From positions 62,001 through 126,000 of the forward strand of contig NZ_QWFZ01000033.1 in NCBI RefSeq assembly GCF_003576315.1: a stretch of 64,000 nucleotides of DNA. The letters run 5' to 3'. The DNA comes from Henriciella mobilis (GTDB taxonomy: Bacteria > Pseudomonadota > Alphaproteobacteria > Caulobacterales > Hyphomonadaceae). The notes under the pieces were generated by a model that was given only the letters and a program-made list of their open reading frames with translations, searched no databases and was not told the origin of the DNA. A program made the position numbers and the translations under genes. Below, in pieces: positions 33,216-41,437 of this stretch; positions within the stretch are counted from its first letter, which is position 1, and each line of letters begins with the position of its first letter.

Positions 33216-34085
33216 GTGTCGCGCGACCTCTACAAAATCCTGGGCGTGTCCAAATCGGCAAGTGCCGACGAAATTCGCAAAGCCTACCGGCAGAAGGCGA
33301 AGACCCTTCACCCTGACCTGCACCCGGATGACAAGGCCAAGGCCGACCAGTTCAAGGAAGTCTCCGCGGCGTTCGAGATTCTCGGCGATGAGGAAAAGCG
33401 CAAGAAATACGACCGCGGCGAGATCGACTCCGACGGCAACCCCACCGGGTTTGCAGGCGGGGGGCAGGGTGGCTTTGGCCGGAATTACGGGGCCTATAGC
33501 GATTTTGCGCGCTCAGGCGGGTCGGCGCAGGGTGATCCGTTCGAGGATATCCTCGCCGGCATGTTCGGCCAGCAGCGCCGCCGGCCTGGTCCGCGCAAGG
33601 GCGCCGACCTTCGCTACCGGGTGGAGATATCCTTCGAGGACGCAGTGATGGGCGCCAAGCGCCAGATGACGATGGGCGATGGCAAGGCGCTCAACGTCTC
33701 CATTCCGCCCGGTATCGAGACGGGCCAGACCCTTCGTCTGAAAAGCCAGGGTCAACCTTCGTCGACGGGCGGGCCGCCCGGTGATGCGCTACTCGAAGTC
33801 CAGGTCCGGCCCAGCACGATCTGGAAGCGCGACGGCGATGACCTTCGCATGACCGTGCCGGTTCCGCTGAAAACGGCGGTGGCGGGCGGATCGGTCGACG
33901 TCCAGACGCCGGCGGGCACGGTCACGCTGAAAGTTCCGGAAGGGTCGAATACCGGAACCGTCCTGCGCCTGCGCAACAAGGGTGTCCAGTTCAAAGACAA
34001 GCCGGGCCACCTTTATGTGCGCCTGGAGATCATGCTTGAGGACCCGAAGGATCCCGGCCTCAAGGAGTGGGCCGCTGGGCGTTGA
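33216..34085 (+). CDS. CbpA-type DnaJ co-chaperone
   Basis: 289 residues beginning with a J domain (DLYKILGVSKSASADEIRKAYRQKA, HPD at LHPDLHPDD). A Gly/Phe-rich linker and two C-terminal substrate-binding domains follow (GADLRYRVEISFEDAVMGAKRQ, KVPEGSNTGTVLRLRNKGV). There is no Cys zinc-finger domain, so it is the CbpA type rather than full DnaJ. The start is GTG 33216, without a strong Shine-Dalgarno. It follows gp15 by 45 bp, but DnaJ genes are not part of GTAs; the neighbourhood is probably incidental. Confidence 0.87.
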   Translation: MSRDLYKILGVSKSASADEIRKAYRQKAKTLHPDLHPDDKAKADQFKEVSAAFEILGDEEKRKKYDRGEIDSDGNPTGFAGGGQGGFGRNYGAYSDFARSGGSAQGDPFEDILAGMFGQQRRRPGPRKGADLRYRVEISFEDAVMGAKRQMTMGDGKALNVSIPPGIETGQTLRLKSQGQPSSTGGPPGDALLEVQVRPSTIWKRDGDDLRMTVPVPLKTAVAGGSVDVQTPAGTVTLKVPEGSNTGTVLRLRNKGVQFKDKPGHLYVRLEIMLEDPKDPGLKEWAAGR

Positions 34086-34162
34086 AGAGACGCCCCAACC
34101 TGACTAAAACCCACGACAATCATTCACGGGCTGTTCAGGGCTGTTCAGCCATAAGGCGTGTC

Positions 34163-34474
34163 ATGAAACGCATCATTCTCGCTCTCGCGCTCGGCGCTGT
34201 GACCCTTGCCCAGCCGGTATCGGCTCAGGGGCAATGGGGCAACTCGTTCACCGCCGACCAGGCGCGTGACGCCCGCGAGAAGGGTGAGATCAAGCCCCTC
34301 AACGTTCTGCTACAGCCGATTCGTCAGCAATATGGCGGCAATATGCGTCGTTTCGATGGGCTCTATGAGCGGGGCGGCAAGAAGGTCTATATCATAGACT
34401 GGGTTACGGGCCGCGGCGAACTGGTGACGTTCACGATCGACGCAAGGTCTGGACGCGTGATCAGCAAAAGCTAG
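34163..34474 (+). CDS. Secreted PepSY-like protein
   Basis: 103 residues from ATG 34163. The signal peptide ends near VSAQGQWG. The rest resembles a short PepSY-type domain (KPLNVLLQPIRQQYGG, RRFDGLYERGGKKVYIIDWVTGRGELVTFTIDARSGRVI), with the usual final D-A-x-x-G-x-V. Such proteins often sit just upstream of PhoP/PhoQ-like systems and may sense periplasmic conditions or inhibit peptidases. It is 9 bp before the response regulator. Confidence 0.75.
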   Translation: MKRIILALALGAVTLAQPVSAQGQWGNSFTADQARDAREKGEIKPLNVLLQPIRQQYGGNMRRFDGLYERGGKKVYIIDWVTGRGELVTFTIDARSGRVISKS

Positions 34475-34483
34475 GTTGGGCTA

Positions 34484-35170
34484 ATGAGAATTCTGGTTGT
34501 TGAAGACGATGCAGATCTGCGCCGGCAACTCGCCGATGCGCTGACACAGGCGGGCTATGCGGTCGATCTGGCCGCTGATGGCGAGGATGGCCACTTCCTC
34601 GGTGACACCGAACCCTACGACGCTGTGATCCTCGATCTTGGCCTGCCCAAGATGGATGGCGTGACGATCCTCGAACGCTGGCGCGATGACGGCAAGGACT
34701 TCCCCGTGATGATCCTGACCGCGCGCGACCGCTGGAGTGAAAAGGTGGCGGGCTTCGATGCCGGTGCGGACGATTACCTGACCAAGCCGTTCTACACCGA
34801 AGAATTGCTGGCTCGCCTGCGCGCCCTTCTGCGCCGGGCGGCTGGGCATTCGGCGGCTGCGCTGGAAGCTGGCGGCCTTCGGGTCGACACACGGGCCGCG
34901 CGCGCGACGGTCAATGGCCGGCCGGTCAAGCTGACCGCTCACGAGTACCGCGTGCTCTCCTATCTGATCCACCATCAGGGCCGCGTGGTGCCGCGCACCG
35001 AACTGGTCGAGCATATCTATGACCAGGACTTTGATCGCGATTCCAACACCATCGAGGTCTTCATCGGACGCCTGCGCAAGAAGATCGGTCAGGACCGGAT
35101 CCAGACCGAACGCGGGCTTGGTTACAGGCTTGTCGTGCCCGAGGGCGAAGCGGCTGGCCTTGCCGGGTAG
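34484..35170 (+). CDS. OmpR/PhoP-family response regulator
   Basis: 228 residues. The receiver domain has the acidic pocket EDD at 7-9, phospho-accepting Asp51 (VILDLGLPKMDG), and the Thr/Lys switch LTARDRW and DYLTKPF. The C-terminal winged helix has LTAHEYRVLSYLIHHQGRVVPRTELVEHIYDQDFDRDSNTIEVFIGRLRKKI. It pairs with the sensor kinase 27 bp downstream and is linked by overlap, through the kinase, to ccmI. Confidence 0.93.
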   Translation: MRILVVEDDADLRRQLADALTQAGYAVDLAADGEDGHFLGDTEPYDAVILDLGLPKMDGVTILERWRDDGKDFPVMILTARDRWSEKVAGFDAGADDYLTKPFYTEELLARLRALLRRAAGHSAAALEAGGLRVDTRAARATVNGRPVKLTAHEYRVLSYLIHHQGRVVPRTELVEHIYDQDFDRDSNTIEVFIGRLRKKIGQDRIQTERGLGYRLVVPEGEAAGLAG

Positions 35171-35197
35171 GGGCGCTGTGGCGCACGCTCGGATCTG

Positions 35198-36598
35198 ATG
35201 AGCGAATCCAGACCTCTACGGCCAAAGCCTCGAATGTCTCTCGCGCGGCGCATGCTCATTGGTGCGATCGCCTGGAGCCTCGTTGCCGTTATCGGCGGCA
35301 TCGTTGCCATGACCGTCTCCTACCGCGCGCAAACGATCAGCCTGCTGGAGCAGGAACTCGACAGCGTACTCATCACCCTGCCGCGGGCCCTGGAAGTGCT
35401 GCCGGATGGTCGCGTGACAGACATTGAGGAAAAACTGCCCAGCGACGTGCGCTTCGACCTGCCGCTGTCGGGTCGCTACTGGGCCATTGCCGCGGCACAG
35501 GAAGATGGAGCGATACGCGACGATATTCGCTCCCAGAGCCTCTGGGATGGCCCCCTGCCGCTTGCCATGGGACATGCGCAGGCAGCGCTCGCGAACCCCG
35601 GCCTGACGGTCTATGAAAATGCCCGGGGGCCGGCAGACGAACGCTTGCGGGTTGCCGCGCGTGCGATCACCGTCCCCAACCGCGACAGCCCGATCCTCAT
35701 CATGGCCGCGGCCGACCGTGAGGCGACTGATGAGGGCGCGAACCAGCTGCGCTTCCTGCTCCTGATCAGCATGACTTTCCTTGCGGCCGGCACGCTGATT
35801 GCGCTCTGGGTTGGCCTGCGGCTGGCGCTGCTGCCTTTTGACCGCGTCCAGCTGCACATCTCCCAGGTGCGCGAAGGCACGCGGGCCAAGCTGGACGGCG
35901 ACTATCCGGTCGAAGTTCTGCCGCTCACCCAGGAGCTCAACAAGCTGCTCGACAACAACCGGGCCATCGTCGAGCGCGCGCAGACGCATGTCGGCAATCT
36001 CGCGCACGCGCTGAAGACGCCGCTGGCCGTGCTGCGCAATGAAGCGACAGGCAGCACCCCGCTCGACGATGTTGTGCGCCGTCAGACCGAATCGATGCGC
36101 GCCAATGTCGAGCATTACCTGAAGCGGGCCCAGGCGGCTGCCCGCGCCGAAGCGCTGGGCGTTCGCACCGAGATTGCCCCGGTCGTGGACGGGCTGGTGC
36201 GGCTGCTCAACCGGCTCTTCAATGAAAGCGGCGTGACCGTGTCGTCGACCATTGCCGGCGATGTGTTCGTCCGCGTAGAGCAGCAGGACCTTGAAGAGAT
36301 GCTGGGCAACATCATGGAGAATGCCTGCAAGTGGACAAAATCGCGCGTTGAAGTCTCCGCTGAGCCGGGTGACAACGGCCATATGCTGATCCATGTCGAC
36401 GATAATGGCGAAGGGCTGACGCCGGAGGAAATGACCTCCGCGGTCAAGCGCGGCGTCCGCCTTGATGAGACTGCGCCCGGCACGGGTCTTGGCCTGTCCA
36501 TCGTGGCCGATATCGCCGAGATGAATGGCGGCCGGCTGACACTATCTGACAGCCCGCTGGGCGGACTTCGGGCGACGATAGCCCTGCGCCGCTCATGA
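35198..36598 (+). CDS. PhoQ-like membrane sensor histidine kinase
   Basis: 466 residues. TM1 is about 17-40, a periplasmic domain about 45-185, TM2 about 186-208, then a HAMP-like region. The H-box is NLAHALKTPLAVL with His270. That HALKTPL form, rather than HELRTPL, is typical of the PhoQ type. N box ENACKWTKS, G1 DDNGEGLTPEE and G2 GTGLGLSIVADIAEM are present. The ligand is not readable. Its stop overlaps the ATG of the ccmI-like gene (ATGA). Confidence 0.92.
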   Translation: MSESRPLRPKPRMSLARRMLIGAIAWSLVAVIGGIVAMTVSYRAQTISLLEQELDSVLITLPRALEVLPDGRVTDIEEKLPSDVRFDLPLSGRYWAIAAAQEDGAIRDDIRSQSLWDGPLPLAMGHAQAALANPGLTVYENARGPADERLRVAARAITVPNRDSPILIMAAADREATDEGANQLRFLLLISMTFLAAGTLIALWVGLRLALLPFDRVQLHISQVREGTRAKLDGDYPVEVLPLTQELNKLLDNNRAIVERAQTHVGNLAHALKTPLAVLRNEATGSTPLDDVVRRQTESMRANVEHYLKRAQAAARAEALGVRTEIAPVVDGLVRLLNRLFNESGVTVSSTIAGDVFVRVEQQDLEEMLGNIMENACKWTKSRVEVSAEPGDNGHMLIHVDDNGEGLTPEEMTSAVKRGVRLDETAPGTGLGLSIVADIAEMNGGRLTLSDSPLGGLRATIALRRS

Positions 36599-37191
36599 CC
36601 CGAACCTCTCTCATCGCGCTGGCCGTAGCCGGACTGCTGGCAGGCGGGCTCTACCTCATGAACGGACGGCCTTTGCTGGCCGAGCAGCCCTATGCCGAGC
36701 GCGAAGCGGAAATCGCCAAGCGTGATGCCGCAGACCTCAATCCTTCGGAAATGCTGGCGCGGCTGCAGATGGCCGCCCGCCAGCAGCCTGATGCGCCGGA
36801 GCCGCAATATTTCATTGGTGTCCTGCTGCGCTCTCAGGGGCGCAGTGACGAGGCCTTGCGGGCTTTCCAGTCCGCCCTGCGCCGCGACGACACGCATGTC
36901 CCGTCACTGATCGCCCTGGCTGACATCATCATGATCCGCGATGGCGGCATTGTTACCGAACCGGCCGCCCAGCTATACGATCGCGCCTGGCGCCTCGATC
37001 CGAGCCAGCACCGGGCGGGCCTGCTCTCGGCTTTGCCGGCTTATGAGGCTGGCGATATCGAGGCGGCCGAGGCCCACTGGCAGGAGGTGCGCGAGGACAT
37101 GGAGCCTGGCGATCCCCTGTTTACGATGCTGGAGGTCTTCAAGTCGCAGATAGACGAGGCGCGTGAGGCCCCCGCGGAGCCGGGCGAATAG
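36595..37191 (+). CDS. ccmI: CcmI/CycH-like TPR protein of cytochrome c maturation
   Basis: 198 residues, with an N-terminal membrane anchor (SLIALAVAGLLAGGLYLM) followed by TPR-like repeats (PQYFIGVLLRSQGRSDEALRAFQSALRRDD, PAAQLYDRAWRLDPSQHRA). CcmI/CycH proteins hold apocytochrome c C-termini. The call relies on being followed by ccmE, ccmF and ccmH. It is shorter than full-length CcmI, matching the single-TM form. It overlaps the kinase gene by 4 bp. Confidence 0.72.
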   Translation: MTRTSLIALAVAGLLAGGLYLMNGRPLLAEQPYAEREAEIAKRDAADLNPSEMLARLQMAARQQPDAPEPQYFIGVLLRSQGRSDEALRAFQSALRRDDTHVPSLIALADIIMIRDGGIVTEPAAQLYDRAWRLDPSQHRAGLLSALPAYEAGDIEAAEAHWQEVREDMEPGDPLFTMLEVFKSQIDEAREAPAEPGE

Positions 37192-37257
37192 GGAAGCTAT
37201 CTTAGCTGATTAGGTCGCAGTGCGTTTTGATATCTCGTCCTGTATAGGAGGCCGGTC

Positions 37258-37683
37258 ATGAGAGCGAGAACCAAGAGACTCTGGGGCGTTGGCGTTGCCG
37301 CGGCCCTCCTGATCGGGGCGGTTGCGCTGGCGACAGTGGCCCTGCGCCAGCATGCGGACCTGTTCTACACGCCGGGGCTGATCGCCGAGAAAGGCCTGCC
37401 GGATGTGGGCAAGCGCGTTCGTGTTGGCGGCTGGGTCCAGGAAGGCTCGCTTGTCTATGGCGAGGGCGCCGATATGACATTCCTCATCGAGGATGCCAGC
37501 GCCAAGACCGTGACGGTCAGCTATACCGGCATCGTCCCCGATCTCTTTAGGGAAGGCGAAGGTGTCGTCGCGACCGGCCGGTTCGACGAACAGGGCGCGT
37601 TCACCGCCGAGAGCATCCTGGCCAAGCATGACGAGAATTACGAGCCACGTGAGCTGAAGAAGGCAGGACAGGCGACTTCATGA
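37258..37683 (+). CDS. ccmE: Heme chaperone CcmE
   Basis: 141 residues. One N-terminal TM helix, then an OB-fold with the diagnostic heme-binding HxxxY motif: H124 and Y128 in KHDENYEP. The conserved F-Y-x-P block is LFYTPGLIAEKG. It carries heme covalently in the periplasm to CcmF. The start has AGGAGG about 8 bases upstream. It overlaps ccmF by 4 bp. Confidence 0.95.
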   Translation: MRARTKRLWGVGVAAALLIGAVALATVALRQHADLFYTPGLIAEKGLPDVGKRVRVGGWVQEGSLVYGEGADMTFLIEDASAKTVTVSYTGIVPDLFREGEGVVATGRFDEQGAFTAESILAKHDENYEPRELKKAGQATS

Positions 37684-39581
37684 TCGAAGCCGGCCACTTC
37701 GCGGCATTCCTCGCGCTTGCATTCTGCGGTTTCCAGGCCGGGTTCGGCCTCGCGGGAGACCGGGCACGGTCCGGCCTGTTCGCGTCGCTCGGTTTTGCCG
37801 CGATGGGGTTTGCGTTCCTGACGCTGATCGTCGCCTTCGCGCGGTCGGACTTTTCGGTCCAGCTGGTCGCGGCCAACTCGCATACGCTGAAGCCCTTCGT
37901 CTACAAGATTGCCGGCACCTGGGGGAACCATGAAGGCTCGATGGCGCTCTGGTGCCTGGTCGGGCTTGGATTTGGCGCAGCCGCCGACTGGCTCATGAAG
38001 TCGGACCGGCGCGCCTTCGAGGCGCGGGCGCTCGGCGTGCAGGGCCTGCTCAGTCTTGGCGCGCTGGCCTATCTCCTGTTTGCCTCATCGCCCTTCACCC
38101 GGCTCGACCCGGCACCCTTGCAGGGGCAGGGGCTCAATCCGTTGCTTCAGGATCCGGCGCTCGCGATCCATCCGCCGATGCTCTATCTCGGCTATGTCGG
38201 CTATTCTTTCGTGTTCGCGCTGGCGGCGGCCGGCCTGATTGAGGGACGGATCGACAGGCAATGGGCCAGGATGGCGCGCGGCTGGGCCCTCGCAGCATTC
38301 GTCCCGCTCACCCTCGGCATCGCGCTCGGCAGCTACTGGGCGTACTACGAGCTGGGCTGGGGCGGCTGGTGGTTCTGGGACCCGGTCGAGAATGCGAGCC
38401 TGATGCCCTGGCTGATCGGGGCGGCGCTCATGCATTCCCTGATCGTAACGGAGAAGCGAGGCAGCTTCAGTGCGTGGACGGCTCTGCTGGCGGTGCTCGC
38501 CTTCTGTTTCTCGATGCTTGGAGCCTTCCTGGTTCGTTCGGGCGTGCTGACCTCGGTACACTCCTTTGCTGTCGATCCCCTGCGCGGGTCCATCCTGCTT
38601 TTTGGCTTGCTGGCCTTTGGCGGGTTTGCGCTGGTGCTTTTCGCCCTGCGGGCCCCGAAACTGTCGGGTGGTCCGGCCTGGCTGGCGGCCAGCCGCGAAG
38701 GGGCGATGATGGGCAACAACCTTGTCCTGACCGTCGCCACCGCAACGGTCATGCTGGGCACGCTCTTCCCGCTGATTGCCGAAGCCGCGGGCCAGACCAT
38801 TTCCGTGGGCGAGCCCTATTTCAACCTGACTTTCACCCCCATCATGGCGCTGGCGCTGATTGCCTTGCCTGTGGTGCAGGCCTGGGCGTGGGGCAAGGCG
38901 GATCTCTCTTCGCTCTGGAAATGGGCGGCCGGGTTTGCTGGTCTTGTCGCAGTCTTCTGGCTGGCCGGCATCGGGCCGATGGACATACCGCTGCTGGCTG
39001 GCGTCGGCCTCGCAATCGGGGTCTGGCTGCTTTTCGGTGCAGGCCAGGAAGCCTGGCGCCGGGCAAAGACACTGGAACGCCTGCCGAAACTGCCGCTTCG
39101 CGTCTGGGGCATGACGCTCGCCCATGCCGGTCTCGGCATTTTCATCGTCGGCGCCGTCCTGCAGACCTCGGGACGCACGCAGACGACGCTCGCCCTTCAG
39201 GAGGGCGAAACACAGTCCATCGCCGGCTGGCAGGTGCGCCTTGATGACGTCTCAAGCGTCGAGGGGCCGAACTGGTATGCCGAACGTGCCACGCTGACAG
39301 CAGAGCGCGGCGGCTCGGAAACCCTGCTGCAGCCGCAGAAACGCTACTATCCAGCTGCCCGCATGCCCACAACGGAAACCGCCATTCACAAGACCGGAAT
39401 GGGCGACCTCTACGTCGCGCTGGGTGACGGGCGTCGGAACCGGGCAGGCGAGACCCGCTGGACGTTCGAAGTCTTCTTCAACCCGCTTATCGACTTCATC
39501 TATCTCGGTGTTACCCTGATCGCGATTGGTGCCGGGCTCAGCATGTTCGGCAAGCGGACGAAAGCCAGGCCAGAGTCCTAG
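37680..39581 (+). CDS. ccmF: Heme lyase subunit CcmF
   Basis: 633 residues with about 14-15 TM helices. The HxxG-type block WGNHEGSMALW and the tryptophan-rich WWD motif (ELGWGGWWFWDPVENASLMPW) are intact, as in CcmF proteins that ligate heme to apocytochromes. A periplasmic C-terminal beta domain (LQEGETQSIAGWQVRLDDVSS) follows. It starts on the ccmE stop (ATGA), and ccmH follows directly. Confidence 0.95.
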   Translation: MIEAGHFAAFLALAFCGFQAGFGLAGDRARSGLFASLGFAAMGFAFLTLIVAFARSDFSVQLVAANSHTLKPFVYKIAGTWGNHEGSMALWCLVGLGFGAAADWLMKSDRRAFEARALGVQGLLSLGALAYLLFASSPFTRLDPAPLQGQGLNPLLQDPALAIHPPMLYLGYVGYSFVFALAAAGLIEGRIDRQWARMARGWALAAFVPLTLGIALGSYWAYYELGWGGWWFWDPVENASLMPWLIGAALMHSLIVTEKRGSFSAWTALLAVLAFCFSMLGAFLVRSGVLTSVHSFAVDPLRGSILLFGLLAFGGFALVLFALRAPKLSGGPAWLAASREGAMMGNNLVLTVATATVMLGTLFPLIAEAAGQTISVGEPYFNLTFTPIMALALIALPVVQAWAWGKADLSSLWKWAAGFAGLVAVFWLAGIGPMDIPLLAGVGLAIGVWLLFGAGQEAWRRAKTLERLPKLPLRVWGMTLAHAGLGIFIVGAVLQTSGRTQTTLALQEGETQSIAGWQVRLDDVSSVEGPNWYAERATLTAERGGSETLLQPQKRYYPAARMPTTETAIHKTGMGDLYVALGDGRRNRAGETRWTFEVFFNPLIDFIYLGVTLIAIGAGLSMFGKRTKARPES

Positions 39582-39998
39582 ATGAAGACGGTACTTGCCT
39601 CCCTCCTGTTTCTTCTCGCCGCCGAAGGCCCGGCGCATCTCGACGATCCCGAACAGGAAGCCCGCGCGCAGGACCTGATGCGTGAAATCCGCTGCGTCGC
39701 CTGCGAGAATGAGCCGATCTCCAATTCGGGCTCCGACATTGCCGCAGACATGCGAGAGCGGGTGCGGGCCATGGTCTCCGAGGGCAAGTCGAACGAGGAA
39801 ATAAGGGCCTGGTTTTCCGAGCGCTATGGCGAATTTGTCCTGTTCCGGCCAAGCGCGGATGGGCCGGGCGGCTGGCTGCTCTGGGGAACGCCATTCGTGC
39901 TGCTGATTGCCGGCGGGGCTTTGGCATTCGCCATAAGGCGCCGGCGTGACCGCAGCCGTGACACCATCGAGCCCGTGGCCCCTGAAGAGGCCGGCTGA
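39582..39998 (+). CDS. ccmH: Apocytochrome reductase subunit CcmH/CycL
   Basis: 138 residues with a signal peptide and the redox motif C38-V-A-C41 (IRCVACENEPISNSGSDIAADMR), plus a C-terminal TM helix (LLWGTPFVLLIAGGALAFAI). It keeps the heme-binding cysteines of cytochromes c reduced. In most alphaproteobacteria ccmG lies between ccmF and ccmH; here ccmH starts at the base after the ccmF stop, so CcmG must be encoded elsewhere. Confidence 0.93.
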   Translation: MKTVLASLLFLLAAEGPAHLDDPEQEARAQDLMREIRCVACENEPISNSGSDIAADMRERVRAMVSEGKSNEEIRAWFSERYGEFVLFRPSADGPGGWLLWGTPFVLLIAGGALAFAIRRRRDRSRDTIEPVAPEEAG

Positions 39999-40079
39999 CG
40001 CAGGTGTGATCGAAAAACTCATGGCCGTCCGCGATGGGTATACCTATCTCGGACGCCTGTAGCTGGAAGGTGAAACGCC

Positions 40080-41327
40080 ATGCATTCGGAAACGGTTCGC
40101 TTCGAGGGCGCAGACGGACAGACGCTGGTTGGACGGATAGACCACCCTGTCGGCGATGTTCGCGGCTGGGCCATCTTCGCGCATTGCTTTACCTGTTCGA
40201 AGCAGTCGCGCGCCGCGCTTCGCGTTTCCAAGGGTCTTGCCGAACGGGGCATTGGCGTGCTGCGTTTCGATTTCACCGGGCTCGGCGAGTCCGATGGCGA
40301 CTTCGAGACGACCAACTTCTCCAGCAATGTTGCCGACCTTGTCGCCGCTGCCGGCTGGATGGCGTCCAAGGGCTGTGGACCGAGCCTGCTCGTCGGCCAT
40401 TCGCTTGGCGGTGCGGCGGTGATCGTTGCGGCCTCGCAGATCGATTCGATCAAGGCGGCCGCGACCATCAATGCACCGTCGGATGCCGAGCATGTGATCC
40501 ACAATTTCGCCGACAGCCTCGCCGATATCGAGGCAAAAGGTCAGGCAGAAGTCTCGCTGGGCAACCGGCCCTTCACGATCACGCGGCAATTCGTTGAGGA
40601 TGTCCGCGCCTCGCACGTGACCAATGCGCTCCGCTCGCTGCGGCTCCCGCTGCTCTTTCTGCATGCGCCGACCGACAATGTGGTCGGGATCGACAACGCG
40701 ACCGGCCTGTTCATGGCGGCGCGGCATCCCAAGAGCTTTGTCAGCCTCGATGATGCCGATCACTTCCTCTCCAATCCGGATGACGCGGCCTTTGCCGCCA
40801 GTGTTATCGCCGCCTGGGCCAACCGGTATATCGACGGGCCTGCCAATGACGGCGACCTGATTGACCAGACCCATGACGTGATTGTCCGTGAAACAGGCGA
40901 GGCCGGGCCATACCAGAACGAGGTCTTCATCAATGGGCGGCGCTATCTTGCCGACGAACCGGAAGATGTCGGCGGCTCGGATACCGGTCCCGACCCCTAT
41001 GAATGGGTAACGACGGGGCTCGGTGCGTGCACCTCCATGACACTTCGCATGTATGCCGCGCACAAGAAGTGGCCGCTCGAACGCGTCACCGTGCGGCTCA
41101 ATCATGAGAAGAGCCACCGCGAGGACTGCAAGACCTGCGGGCCGAAGGACAAGATCGATGTCTTCACCCGAGATATCGAGATCGAAGGCGCGCTTGATGA
41201 GGAGCAGGTCGCCCGGCTGAAGGAGATCGCGAACCGTTGCCCTGTCCACCGGACCCTGGAGGGTGAGCTGGAAGTCCGGACCCAGATCAGCCTGTCGTCC
41301 GGCAAAAAATCCAATGAAAACGCCTGA
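40080..41327 (+). CDS. Alpha/beta hydrolase-OsmC fusion protein
   Basis: 415 residues. The first ~255 residues form an alpha/beta hydrolase (nucleophile elbow GHSLGGAAV; HDADHFLS-like end at LDDADHFLSNPDDAAF). The last ~150 form an OsmC domain (GADPYEW-like GPDPYEWVTTGLGACTSMTLRMYA, with the redox Cys; second Cys in NRCPVHRTLEG). OsmC domains reduce organic peroxides. The two-domain form is known in many proteobacteria and may handle esters of peroxidised lipids, but its substrate is unknown. Confidence 0.88.
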   Translation: MHSETVRFEGADGQTLVGRIDHPVGDVRGWAIFAHCFTCSKQSRAALRVSKGLAERGIGVLRFDFTGLGESDGDFETTNFSSNVADLVAAAGWMASKGCGPSLLVGHSLGGAAVIVAASQIDSIKAAATINAPSDAEHVIHNFADSLADIEAKGQAEVSLGNRPFTITRQFVEDVRASHVTNALRSLRLPLLFLHAPTDNVVGIDNATGLFMAARHPKSFVSLDDADHFLSNPDDAAFAASVIAAWANRYIDGPANDGDLIDQTHDVIVRETGEAGPYQNEVFINGRRYLADEPEDVGGSDTGPDPYEWVTTGLGACTSMTLRMYAAHKKWPLERVTVRLNHEKSHREDCKTCGPKDKIDVFTRDIEIEGALDEEQVARLKEIANRCPVHRTLEGELEVRTQISLSSGKKSNENA

Positions 41328-41437
41328 CTGCCTTACTCATGTCTAAATGATCTTTAATTCAGGAATGGTCTGGCGCTGTCCTAGCATCGCCCCCACTATC
41401 GATGGGGCGACACACGATCAGGAGGTGAGTGATCAAG

